64,000 bases of DNA from Arenicola marina (lineage: Eukaryota > Annelida > Polychaeta > Arenicolidae). Position numbers and translations under genes: made by a program. Positions 1 through 10,860 of this stretch are shown piece after piece. The notes under the pieces were generated by a model that saw only the letters and a list, made by a program, of their open reading frames with translations, made no database searches and was not told where the DNA came from. The stretch is from contig OZ025250.1 in NCBI GenBank assembly GCA_964019135.1, positions 53,815,357 to 53,879,356 on the forward strand, given 5' to 3'. Each line of letters begins with the position of its first letter. Within the stretch, counting starts at the first letter, position 1.

Positions 1-605
1 ACTGCCCCCCGCTCTTCCGCTCTGTCCACCTCCTGAACCCCCGCACTGCTTGCCCACCCCGACATATCCCGCACTGTTTCCCTCCGACCCCCCCCCCCCC
101 CCCCCGCCCCTCTCCCTGTCTCACGCACTGTTCCCCTCACTGTTTTCCGCACTGTTTCCCTCCGTATTTCCCGAACTATTACCCTTCTTGTTTCCCTCCT
201 TCTGTTCCCTTCCCTGTTTCCAACTTTCTCTGCTTCCGCTCTGTTCCCTTCCCAGTTTCCCACGAGGCCGATATGGGACCACCATTCCTCTCTGTTTCCC
301 GCACTGCCCCTCCCCCCCTCCAGCCTCCTCTGTTCCTCGTACTGCTCCCCCCCTGCCTCCACTTTGTTCCCCGCACTGTCCTCCCGCCCTGCCTCCTTTC
401 TGTTCCCCACACTGTCCTCCCCCTGCCTCCTCTCTGTTCCCCGCACTGTCCCCTCTACCTCCTCTCTGTTACCCGCACTGTCACCCACTGCCTCCCCTGT
501 GTTCCCGCCCTGCCTTCTCTCTGTCCCCCCCTGCCCGCCCCCTGCCTCCTTTGTTCCCCGCACTGTCCATCACTGCCTCCTCTCTGTTTCGGGCACTGTT
601 CCCGC
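1..605. repeat. C/T-rich minisatellite, copy 1
   Basis: Degenerate units of about 24-35 bp are built on CTGTTCCCCGCACTGT and CTGCCTCCTCT. Almost all purines on this strand fall inside the CACTG core. The array is free of stops in several frames on both strands, so the long open frames here are composition artefacts and not genes. Confidence 0.85.
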
Positions 606-2197
606 TATCCCAGTGAACTTGACCCTTCTGACGACAAGCTGATAGGCAGAAGAATGATGAATGAATGATGAAAATTCGATGAATGATTGTCGATTATGAC
701 AACGAGCCTACCTGTCTAAATCGCCTCGAACCTCTTCTTTACACATTACTTGGACCCTAGGATGCATTCATTTTAAAGTTTGCTCTCTATTACTTGCACA
801 TCAATTATATTGTCATCGGTTGTTAACGGCTTTCTTCTCTGCCGCTTATAATTTGACCAGGCAATAGAACAGAAATCATCCGCATGGCGGCGCCGCTAGT
901 TGCGTCAAAAACGCACGCACGACTATAAACACACAACGAGAATTAGTGGCGCCGCCATGCGGAAGCTGTCGGGTGTATTGCCTGATGTCTACAAACGAGC
1001 CGCGGCAACTGCCTAGAAAAATTCCGTAATCATGACCCTCATTTCGATAACACTTTCCGTACCCACTATGTCTTACCGGCCACTTACTGACAAACGAGCA
1101 TTAAACACGTTTGCGAAGAGACACATGAAAAACTTCAGACAAGACAAGAGCCTAAATAAGTAATAAATAATGATTACCGAAAGAAGGTAGTAGCTCCTTT
1201 GGTTACGAGACTCTATTTAAGACAATTTGATCAGTGACACTCGAACAGAACGTTATACACAATTGATACACAGAGAGGCCGAAATTGTAGATGATTTTGT
1301 CCAGCTCGTGGACTCCAAAGGAATTTTGGATGTCCTACATGGCGCGTTACAACATCAAGAGACAACCATTCAACGTTTTGTGACGTAAATGCAGGTTTCG
1401 ATTTGAATAACTAGTGCGCTGTGTCCAGGGGCCGTATTCATAAGCCACACTAATTCTACCGTAACGGTGGATGTCTGAATTGAGAGAGTGATAAAATTAT
1501 TGAGTTGAAGAATGTAGCGTCCTGATGTCCTGTAGAGATGCACCCCCCCAGCCCCAACAACCCCGGGCTTTCCGGTCCTTTGTGCCCCACCCCGAATCAT
1601 AACCAGATATTACAAATTAAGCCGACTGGATCCCCAAAAGTGGACCACCTTCTAATCCTATAATTATCTTGTTTGCATTGGATAACTAGGGATAGTCCAT
1701 CTGTATTGTTGGGAGTGGGTGGCTGGGGGCTGGGATGGGATGGGTTTAGATGGATCTGTTATTGTACTCTATATAATTTGATTGGAAGAAGTGTTGTTAT
1801 AAAACGTACTCTATTGGGTTCAGTAGTAGGGCGCGGCAACTTATGGTATGGATATCCCCGTGTCCTATAGCATTAATTGTGGCTTCCTTTTCTAACCTGC
1901 CATTTAACGTAGAGAACATAAATTGTGTTACCCACCACACTTCCTTATAAGGAGGATAAGAATAATTGCAGCGGAATTATATGAAAAATATACATTGTGG
2001 TTTTTATATTAAACTATTTAATATGTCTAATATAATAACTTGTATGCTGGTATTTTGATCAGCCTTACAATAACTACTTACGATCGAAGATTGTTCTTCT
2101 GAAAGTGACTACCGTATGATGTAACCATTAGTATAAGCCCTCAAAAAATGTGCCCGTCGGGAATTGAACTCACAGCCTTATGATGATAAATCTGCCA
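1..2197. repeat. Tandem duplication, copy 1 (right part)
   Basis: This stretch is nearly identical to 3,559-5,780. Before the poly-C tract near 85-103 the offset is 3,558 bases; later it is a constant 3,583. Copy 1 begins before the window. The copies differ mainly in the poly-C length and around 650-675, where copy 1 has a short AATGATGA-type filler and copy 2 keeps about 50 bases of a transposon end. The repeated short open frames at 1,370-1,600 and 1,673-1,870 recur in copy 2 only because the DNA is duplicated. I see no gene in 660-2,140. Confidence 0.9.
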
Positions 2198-2770
2198 ATC
2201 CGCCCACAATGTACGTCCACCCACACTGTACGACCACCCACACTGTACGTCCGCCCACACGGTACGTCCGCCCACACTGTACGTCCACCCATAGTGTGCG
2301 TCCGCCCACACTGTACGTCCACCCACACTGTACGTCCACCCACACGGTACGTCCACCCTCACTGTACGTCCGCCAACACTGAACGTCCACCCATACTGTA
2401 CGTCCGCCCACACTGTACGTTCTCCCGCACTGTACGTCCGCCCGCAATGTACGTCCGCCCACACTGTACGTCCGCCCACACTGTACGTCAGCCCGCACTA
2501 AACGTCCACCCATACTGAATGTCCGCCCACACGGTACGTCCGCCCATACTGTACGTCCGCCCACACTGAACGTCCACCCACACTGTACGTCCACCCATAC
2601 TGTACGTCCGCCTACACTGAACGTCCACCCACACTGTATGTCCACCCCCATGGTATGTCTGCGCACACTGTACGTCCCCCCACACTGTCGTCCTCTCAAG
2701 CTGTGCGTCCACCCATACTGTACGTACCCCCAAAGTGTACGTCGGGCCACACTGCACGTCCCCTCCTCCG
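2198..2770. repeat. 17-bp minisatellite, about 33 units
   Basis: The unit is close to CCACACTGTACGTCCGC and repeats every 17 bases with few length changes. Because 17 is not a multiple of 3, each frame reads a 51-base (17-residue) period, and frames stay open on both strands. The unit is too short and lacks the spacers of a CRISPR array. Confidence 0.92.
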
Positions 2771-2935
2771 CCCTCTCCACCATCCCCCGCCCTTTCCGCC
2801 AACCCCTCCCCCACCCTCTCCTCTTTCCCCTCTTCCTGCCCCTTCCCCGGCCAGATGCTCGGTCTTCTAAAAGATGCCGATATATGGAAGGCTAGCTAGA
2901 GCGTAAACTGCAGATATGGTACATATATGGTACAT

Positions 2936-4163
2936 TCGCTATGCCCGGACTGTTTCCCGCACTTTTTCCCTTCCTGTTGTGCAGTGTTACGTTCACCGTT
3001 TCCCGCACTGTTCGCACCCCCAACCCGCCCTGTACATCTTCCTGTTTCCCCCTCTGCTACACACCGCCCTGTTAACCGCCCTGTTGTCCTGCCTGTTTCC
3101 CGCACTTTTACTATCCACGCTTCCCGTTGTTCCTCTCCCTGTTGCCCGATGTGTCCCGCCCCCTCCCCTGTTTCCTGGTTAGTTTCTGGTTTCCCGCACG
3201 GTTCCTTTCTGCCTCCTCTCTGTTAACTGCACTGTCCCCCCTGCCTCCTCTCTGTTCCCCGCACTGCCGCCCCCCCCCCCACCCCCTGCCTCCTCTCCGT
3301 TCCCCGCACTGTTCACCCTGCCCCATCTGTTCCCCGCACTGTTCACCCTGCCCCATCTGTTCCCCAAACTGTGCCCCCGCTGCCTCCTCTCTGTTCCCCG
3401 CACTGTCCCTCCTTTGCCTCCACTCTGTACCCCACTTCGTCTCCCCTACCTCCTCTCTGTTCCACTCACTTTGCCCTCTGCCGCCTCTCCGTTCCCCGCG
3501 CTGCCCGCAGTACCCGCTGCCTCCTCTCTGTTCCCCCACCCCCGCCTCTGTTCCTCTCACTGCCCCCCGCTCTTCCGCTCTGTCCACCTCCTGAACCCCC
3601 GCACTGCTTGCCCACCCCGACATATCCCGCACTGTTTCCCTCCGACCCCCCCCCCCCCCGCCCCTCTCCCTGTCTCACGCACTGTTCCCCTCACTGTTTT
3701 CCGCACTGTTTCCCTCCGTATTTCCCGAACTATTACCCTTCTTGTTTCCCTCCTTCTGTTCCCTTCCCTGTTTCCAACTTTCTCTGCTTCCGCTCTGTTC
3801 CCTTCCCAGTTTCCCACGAGGCCGATATGGGACCACCATTCCTCTCTGTTTCCCGCACTGCCCCTCCCCCCCTCCAGCCTCCTCTGTTCCTCGTACTGCT
3901 CCCCCCCTGCCTCCACTTTGTTCCCCGCACTGTCCTCCCGCCCTGCCTCCTTTCTGTTCCCCACACTGTCCTCCCCCTGCCTCCTCTCTGTTCCCCGCAC
4001 TGTCCCCTCTACCTCCTCTCTGTTACCCGCACTGTCACCCACTGCCTCCCCTGTGTTCCCGCCCTGCCTTCTCTCTGTCCCCCCCTGCCCGCCCCCTGCC
4101 TCCTTTGTTCCCCGCACTGTCCATCACTGCCTCCTCTCTGTTTCGGGCACTGTTCCCGCTATC
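2936..4163. repeat. C/T-rich minisatellite, copy 2
   Basis: This is the same family as 1-605, here seen in full. It begins with CTGTTTCCCGCACTTT-like units and passes into CTGCCTCCTCTCTGTTCCCCGCACTG units. Several pure-C runs interrupt it (for example 3,269-3,280 and 3,647-3,660). No codon structure supports translation. Confidence 0.85.
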
Positions 4164-4171
4164 CCAGTGAA

Positions 4172-4412
4172 CTTGACCCTTCTGACGACAAGCTGATAGG
4201 CAGAAGGGTCAAGCAATACACATGGTTAAAAAAGTAGTAATGCATAGCCAAGCTCACTTCGATGAATGATTGTCGATTATGACAACGAGCCTACCTGTCT
4301 AAATCGCCTCGAACCTCTTCTTTACACATTACTTGGACCCTAGGATGCATTCATTTTAAAGTTTGCTCTCTATTACTTGCACATCAATTATATTGTCATC
4401 GGTTGTTAACGG
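4172..4412. mobile_element. Left part of a foldback-ended DNA transposon
   Basis: The end is a perfect 13-bp hairpin (CTTGACCCTTCTG at 4,172-4,184; CAGAAGGGTCAAG at 4,201-4,213) with a 16-base loop. The following 200 bases match 33,020-33,216 at roughly 85% by eye, up to the GTTAACGG near 4,412. There the match stops, so the right half is absent. In duplication copy 1 the same end is cut after about 650. Confidence 0.65.
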
Positions 4413-5731
4413 CTTTCTTCTCTGCCGCTTATAATTTGACCAGGCAATAGAACAGAAATCATCCGCATGGCGGCGCCGCTAGTTGCGTCAAAAACGCACG
4501 CACGACTATAAACACACAACGAGAATTAGTGGCGCCGCCATGCGGAAGCTGTCGGGTGTATTGCCTGATGTCTACAAACGAGCCGCGGCAACTGCCTAGA
4601 AAAATTCCGTAATCATGACCCTCATTTCGATAACACTTTCCGTACCCACTATGTCTTACCGGCCACTTACTGACAAACGAGCATTAAACACGTTTGCGAA
4701 GAGACACATGAAAAACTTCAGACAAGACAAGAGCCTAAATAAGTAATAAATAATGATTACCGAAAGAAGGTAGTAGCTCCTTTGGTTACGAGACTCTATT
4801 TAAGACAATTTGATCAGTGACACTCGAACAGAACGTTATACACAATTGATACACAGAGAGGCCGAAATTGTAGATGATTTTGTCCAGCTCGTGGACTCCA
4901 AAGGAATTTTGGATGTCCTACATGGCGCGTTACAACATCAAGAGACAACCATTCAACGTTTTGTGACGTAAATGCAGGTTTCGATTTGAATAACTAGTGC
5001 GCTGTGTCCAGGGGCCGTATTCATAAGCCACACTAATTCTACCGTAACGGTGGATGTCTGAATTGAGAGAGTGATAAAATTATTGAGTTGAAGAATGTAG
5101 CGTCCTGATGTCCTGTAGAGATGCACCCCCCCAGCCCCAACAACCCCGGGCTTTCCGGTCCTTTGTGCCCCACCCCGAATCATAACCAGATATTACAAAT
5201 TAAGCCGACTGGATCCCCAAAAGTGGACCACCTTCTAATCCTATAATTATCTTGTTTGCATTGGATAACTAGGGATAGTCCATCTGTATTGTTGGGAGTG
5301 GGTGGCTGGGGGCTGGGATGGGATGGGTTTAGATGGATCTGTTATTGTACTCTATATAATTTGATTGGAAGAAGTGTTGTTATAAAACGTACTCTATTGG
5401 GTTCAGTAGTAGGGCGCGGCAACTTATGGTATGGATATCCCCGTGTCCTATAGCATTAATTGTGGCTTCCTTTTCTAACCTGCCATTTAACGTAGAGAAC
5501 ATAAATTGTGTTACCCACCACACTTCCTTATAAGGAGGATAAGAATAATTGCAGCGGAATTATATGAAAAATATACATTGTGGTTTTTATATTAAACTAT
5601 TTAATATGTCTAATATAATAACTTGTATGCTGGTATTTTGATCAGCCTTACAATAACTACTTACGATCGAAGATTGTTCTTCTGAAAGTGACTACCGTAT
5701 GATGTAACCATTAGTATAAGCCCTCAAAAAA

Positions 5732-5810
5732 TGTGCCCGTCGGGAATTGAACTCACAGCCTTATGATGATAAATCTGCCACTCTCTCGACAAAGCTGCCC
5801 AGTCTTCATA
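5732..5810 (-). repeat. tRNA-like (possible SINE) remnant
   Basis: On the minus strand the text reads GGCTGTGAGTTCAATTCCCGAC, in which GTTCAATTC fits an RNA polymerase III B box. It lies about 35 bases after a GTCGAGAGAGTGGCA stretch resembling an A box/D arm. I cannot fold it into a full cloverleaf, so a tRNA-derived SINE fragment or a tRNA pseudogene is more likely than a tRNA gene. The copy-1 version is cut at 2,197. Confidence 0.3.
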
Positions 5811-5839
5811 TGTGTGGCCCCGCAGTAAGTTACTACACC

Positions 5840-5972
5840 GTTAGCACGCACAGAGCGTGAAATTTAATCGTCATAACAATAGCAAGAGTTTTCAGTGAGG
5901 CAGTCACATTTCTGCGATCGCCATCATGAGGAGCTAACACTGTACAATAGCAATGAACCGTTATGACCAGCA
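5840..5972. repeat. Dispersed repeat, copy 1
   Basis: This matches 12,419-12,563: both contain CAGAGCGTGAAA/CAGAGCGTAAAC, AACAATAGCAA, GTGAGGCAG/GCGAGGCAG, GAGCTAACACT and ending AATGAACCGTTATGACCAGCATC. A third short match is at 12,232-12,270. LINE-A begins right after the shared part. Family unknown. Confidence 0.6.
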
Positions 5973-6254
5973 TCACGGTGAGAGAGAAAGAGAATAATCA
6001 TTTATTTCGACCAGGAAAACAACAATACAATACAACATACAGCAAAAACGAACAAAATACAATCCCTGGCCGCGGAGACCACCATTATGACATAGTCGCT
6101 GGCATGGTGGCCACCTCCAAAAAAAAAAAAAAAAAAGCGGAGAATAATACAATACTTTTATAAACAATACAATTATCGATAGACACCGTCAGAATTCAAT
6201 AGAACATATGATATAAAAATAATAATTTGGGGGATTAGATAGAACGCAATATCT

Positions 6255-9229
6255 CTATAATTCGTTGCGGCAGACATAACAATTAACTTTAAAACAGTCA
6301 ACACAGTACCTGTCAATAAGTCTATTTTTTATATATGTAGAGTAGCCCGCTATTGAATGGGTAAATATCTTCGTTAAAATGTTTTCTGAAGTTCGGTTTA
6401 TTAAATGAGTCAAGTAATAGCGGATGCAATGTTCTGCAAATTTGTGCCTGGTTCTGGGTATAATTATATTGTGCTTACATCTGGTGTTATACTCATGTTG
6501 GTCTAATATACGGGGAAAATGGAAAAAGGTAATAAAATATGCAGGGAGATCATCATGCAGCAGCCTATAATAAAACTTCAATGCCTGTAACTCATGAATG
6601 TCGACTATTTTAAGAAGATTCAAACGCTTAAATAATGGCTCAGTGTGCGCAATATAGTGACTCTTTGTGATAATGCGAATAGCTTTTTTCTGGATTTTGT
6701 TCAACCGGTCACTTGTGTATCCCCAGGCTAATATGCAGTAGTGCAAGTGAGGTAAAATGAGCGAGTTATAAATGGTTAACAGAATATGTTGAGGAAGGGT
6801 ATATTTTAGATGCTGCATGACTCCAACTACCTTAGATATTTTAAAAGCAATTTTATCACAGTGACTGGACCATTTCAGATGTTTATGTAGGGTCAATCCG
6901 AGAAAATCAAAGTCGTCAACGCATTCCAGCTTAGTATTTTCAATATAAAGTTCCGGTATCGTTACCCGCTTTTGTGGCATATAAAATAACATAAATTTGG
7001 TCTTTTTAATGTTTAGAGATAGTTGGTTAAGTTTAAGCCAATTGCTTACTAGAGACAGTTCGTGGTTTAACACTTCACTACTTTGGCGTACATTACTTTT
7101 TGGCGCTAGTGTACTTAGTGTGCTAGAAAGGGTTGTATCGTCATCGTAAATAATTGCACTAAATATTGAACTCGCTCTTGATATGTCGTTTATATATATT
7201 ATAAATAGAAGAGGGCCAAGTATTGACCCCTGCGTTACTCCTCGGGATATCAGAACTTCTTGGGATTGAACATTGTCTATGCTTACGTACTGTTTGCGAT
7301 TGTGAAGATAATTTTGTAGCAGCTTGAGCGCCAGCCCGGAAACCCCATAATGCTTTAGTTTAGTTAATAGTATGTCGTGATTAATGGTGTCAAAGGCTTT
7401 TGATAAATCAAGATAGATGTTTATCGGAATCTCCCCTTTATCTAGTTTATGTATGGTTCTATCAATTAATTCCAGTGTAGCTAATTGGGTTGAATGTTTT
7501 TTCCGGAAACCATACTGACCACTATTAAACAGGGTTTCGTGATCAAAGTGTCCATATATCTGATTATAGATTACTTTTTCAAAAACCTTAGATATGGCTG
7601 GCAAAATTGAAATTGGCCTATAGTTATCTATATCAGATATTTCCCCCTTCTTAAAAACCGGCACTTCTTTTGCAAGTTTTAATTTATCCGGAAATATACC
7701 AGTAGAAATTGATTGGTTAATGATGTGGGTAATTGGCTTGCTTAAATCTACTTTTAATAGTTTCAGCATTATCATTGACATGTCATCATGCCCAGAACTA
7801 GCCTTAGGTTTCAGCTCATCAATTATTTTATTAGTGACATTAAGGTCAATTAAAGTAAACACCAGTTTGTTTTTACAGGGATCGCCTAAATAGCTAGTAT
7901 AACTTTGGTTTGGGTCCTGATTGATTTTACTGGCAAGTTTAGTACCAATGGTGCTAAAAAAATCATTAAAGCCATTTGCTATAGCCGAACGGTCTTAAAA
8001 TTGGTTTTGAGAGTATCGTATTGACAGGAGGTTGGCGCTGTCATTTTAAGTTTTTTATAAAGTTTGTCCTTAAATGCTATTGACTTAATAATACCAGTGG
8101 TGATCCAGTTTGCCTTTTTGTGTTTTCTCTTATTAAATTTTACTGTCTTGCTTGGTAAACATATATCCCTAGCATGTGTAAATATATCCTCAAGGATCTC
8201 ATAGTTACTGTTAGGATCGGCACATAGGTCTCTGTCTAGTTTACCTAATACGTCTGCGTTGGCGATTTGTGTTTTGAATTTCTCCACTGATTGTGCATCA
8301 TTGGTTTTTTTATTAATATATGTGGGCGTTTTGTTTGAGCGTCGCACATCGATGTCTAAAGATAAGTAATACGGCAGATGGTCTGAGATAGCCTTCAATA
8401 TAATGCCAGCTGTTGTATTTAATGAGCTAGATGTTAACTTACATAGAAAATTATCAATCAACGTACCCCTATTACGCGACAGTCTAGTCGGCAAGGTGAT
8501 TTTTGGAAGAAAACTACAAGCTACAATGGTATCAAAGTAATCGCTAATTGCTGATTTTTCACAAATCCTTAAAAGGTCTATGTTAAAATCACCTGCTAGA
8601 ATGCATTCTCTATGTGGTTTACTTCTCTCAAATGAAAGTATAACCTCAGTTAATTCTTGAGAAAACGTCGCATAATTTTCATTTATGTCACATGGAGGTC
8701 GATATATGTTACCTATCAACATTTTCCTGTCAGTGGGCCGTCCAGACACTTCAATAAATTGGGCTTCCCAAATGTCTGATTTTACAGGGTTTTCTATGCA
8801 GGTAAACTCATATGATTTGTGGAGATATATCAACAGGCCTCCACGCGCACTACAGTATTTACCCTGTGATATTAATACATAGTCTTCGAGTTCATACAGG
8901 CCAGTATCATCATCATCGGATAACCAGGTTTCCTGTAAACATATTGCACTTAACACCACATGACCAGCATGTATGACATCAAGAAACACTTTCAGTTGGT
9001 CGATCTTGGAACGAATTGAGGCAATATTTAAGCTGAGTATATAGAACTGATGTCGGTTACGTTCAATGACATCAATAAACGCATCCACATCACAATAAGG
9101 TGAATGTTCAATAATAATTTCTTCCGTACAAACATTGGCAACATTTTTTTGTCGTAACGTCTCATTTAATGAATTCAAGTTTATGCCCCCAATATGTTTT
9201 AAAATGTCATCATCTATATCGTTACCCAT
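6255..9229 (-). pseudogene. LINE-A ORF2: endonuclease-reverse transcriptase
   Basis: The protein nicks target DNA and copies the element RNA into it. The endonuclease part (9,229-7,979) keeps the catalytic signatures LSLNIAS, QETWL, GDFNID and SDHLPYY. The reverse transcriptase (7,862-6,255) shows NYRPISILP, YLDLSKAFDTINHD, SRGVTQGSILGPLLF and the active-site box. That box reads YDDD (near 7,140) where the family has Y/FADD; the first variable residue is Asp instead of Ala. The parts are in different frames, joined across about 7,863-7,978 by one frameshift. The C-terminal region has the LPHLHYCILAWG-type segment typical of CR1/Jockey enzymes. The coding sequence is otherwise continuous. Confidence 0.85.
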
Positions 9230-9399
9230 GTTCTATGCATAAAACCAATTTTATATGAACAAAAATCTCCGCGAACTCAAACATCAAACAAATAAAAACA
9301 TGGAACCAAACTTGCATAAATACAGTTCTGTCAATGTTCATTACGTAGGCTAACTCCGTTGTTGTCATTGGCGATAGTTCATAGTTCATAGTTCATAGT

Positions 9400-10849
9400 T
9401 CATGTCGTCTGGAGCCCTCGTAGCGCGGTTGTCACGGCCGACTCCAGAAGTTTGAATCTCTCACTTCCGGATAGTCGGCTCGCGTAACATTTGGTGATGA
9501 CGACAACGGCGTTGGTCAGATTATTTCGCCTCAGGAGGTAGCGAACATGTCGTCCGGCGCCGAAGTCCCCGTCGTCCTGCCAGCCTTCTTGGTTGTCTGA
9601 GAGGCGATAGGCAGCGATGTTGTGCCTGGCGCCGGCCCTCACAGGGTCCATCAGTAGGCGACGGTATGCTGTGCGGACGTCCTTCAGGGTCTGGGCTTTG
9701 ATAATCGTTGCGCATGCCTTTGAACCGAGGGAAGTGACAACCTCCCCCACGGTGATTTGTTCTGGGTCCAGCATCTCATCGTCCCTTTCTCTGACTGTTA
9801 AGGCGAGTATGTTGTTAGTGGAAATCACAGGTAAGGGATCGTTTTGCTTTTGGTTGTTGACATACAGGCCATCATTGGTGACGCGGGTCTGTATTCGCTG
9901 CGGAGCTGCGCGATCCCTGGCCGCCTGCGCCCTCTCGCCGTATCCCCTGCGACGCTCCAGGATTTCAACCGGGTATTGTGGTGTAATCCTAAGGGTGTCC
10001 TTGCCTTTCGGCAGACGTATGCGAGAAAACTCTAGCATATATTCAATGTCCTTGTAGGAGAGTAATTTCGCCACAATTGGCCTTTGACGGGACTTGTTGT
10101 TTGTTGTTATACGATCCCAGTCTATGACAACGCTCAAAGTGTGGTGCTCCATCGTAGCCTTTACTTATGAGCAGTTCCATTACTTTTCTTTCACAGTGCT
10201 CTGAGAGCTGACCAGCGTTGTCTTCTGGCACGTTGTGGATCAGGATGTTATTCGGCATTGACCTATATTTTATATCAGCACACTCCTCTTTTAGTTCCTT
10301 TGTTTGATTATCCTGTTTCATGGCAAAGTTTTTAAGGAGGTTGATTTCCTTTTTCAGGTCTTCTATTTCCCGCTGATGAGTGGCGATATGACCCGCATTT
10401 TCCCCTTGATCTTTGGCTGCGAATGACAGCTGCTCTAACACCCCATCCTTACCGTGGATGTCAGTCGATTGGATATCGAGTTGTGCAGTGATGTAGTCCA
10501 GTTTTTCGTGTATAACACTCAATGAGTCTGAATCGTCGGTGGTATCCAAGATGCGAGGAAGTTTGTTTGCTTGGCTTTCGGCCAACAATGGCCAGTCCTC
10601 AATCGGTGTGTTATCGCCCACACCAGTTTCTGTTGCACTATTATCCATGGATAAATTCGATCTTTTACTCTGAGGATTTCCGCTGCCTGTTCTGTATCTC
10701 TTCTTCGATTGTTTACCCATCTGTTTGTGGACTTTTTGCGTACCGTCTCTTCTCTTGGCTGTAAAATTTACTGTTTTATGTGCGCGCCCAAATACTGCGT
10801 GTTGTCTAGTGCGCCATAGCCATTGGGTGTGAGTGGGTGTTCTTCCCAT
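9400..10849 (-). pseudogene. LINE-A ORF1: L1-type RNA-binding protein
   Basis: This is a chaperone-like ORF1 protein that coats the element RNA. It has a basic N-terminal part, a coiled coil (the heptad-like stretch around EIEDLKKEINLLKNFAMK), an RRM-like core (NILIHNVPE and FERCHRLG) and a C-terminal domain (RPIVAKLLSYKDIEYML). The first part (10,849-10,043) and second part (10,152-9,400) are in different frames, and the homology passes from one to the other near 10,080-10,110: one frameshift. The 170 bases between ORF1 and ORF2 contain a short CATAGTT repeat (9,379-9,402). Confidence 0.75.
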
Positions 10850-10860
10850 ACAAATCTGGT

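Larger units (their letters stand above)
2198..5780. repeat. Tandem duplication, copy 2 (complete unit)
   Basis: The unit boundary follows from the sequence. Both copies share text up to the TCTGCCA at 2,191-2,197 and 5,774-5,780, then diverge. The constant offset of 3,583 equals the length of 2,198-5,780, so copy 2 starts where copy 1 ends. In order the unit holds a 17-bp minisatellite (2,198-2,770), a C/T-rich minisatellite (about 2,936-4,163), a transposon end (4,172-4,412) and unique DNA without a supported gene. The near-identity means a recent duplication, gene conversion or an assembly artefact. Confidence 0.8.
5973..10860 (-). mobile_element. LINE-A, non-LTR retrotransposon (Jockey/CR1-like)
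   Basis: Read on the minus strand this is ORF1, ORF2 and a 3' region ending near 5,973-5,990 with AATAAATGATTATT. It is close to full length, about 4.9 kb. ORF2 has an endonuclease followed by a reverse transcriptase with RNASILGPLLF-type Jockey/CR1 signatures; ORF1 is L1-like. The lower end abuts the dispersed repeat at 5,972. No clear target-site duplication was found, as is common in this group. The A run at 6,119-6,136 lies on the wrong strand to be its tail. Both ORFs carry frame breaks, so the copy is dead. Confidence 0.85.

Noticed and set aside
50-616. 188-codon plus-strand frame and its overlapping frames, also at 3,371-4,237 and 15,714-17,899
   Set aside because: They lie wholly inside C/T-rich minisatellites that lack stops because of composition. 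Several frames are open at once, and the products are only Pro/Ser/Leu/Cys repeats.
2198-2770. CRISPR-like array
   Set aside because: 17-bp units follow each other directly with no spacers, in a eukaryotic genome.
2141-2814. Frames of 108-201 codons in the 17-bp array
   Set aside because: Simple repeat translation; three frames on each strand are similarly open and none starts in unique sequence.
5732-5810. Functional tRNA gene
   Set aside because: A B-box-like word is present but no acceptor stem or consistent cloverleaf could be drawn.
6119-6136. A run taken as the tail of LINE-A
   Set aside because: LINE-A is on the minus strand, so its tail would appear as T on the plus strand at the low end. 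The run lies inside the element.
9617-10057. 146-codon plus-strand frame
   Set aside because: Opposite strand of LINE-A ORF1; no independent support.
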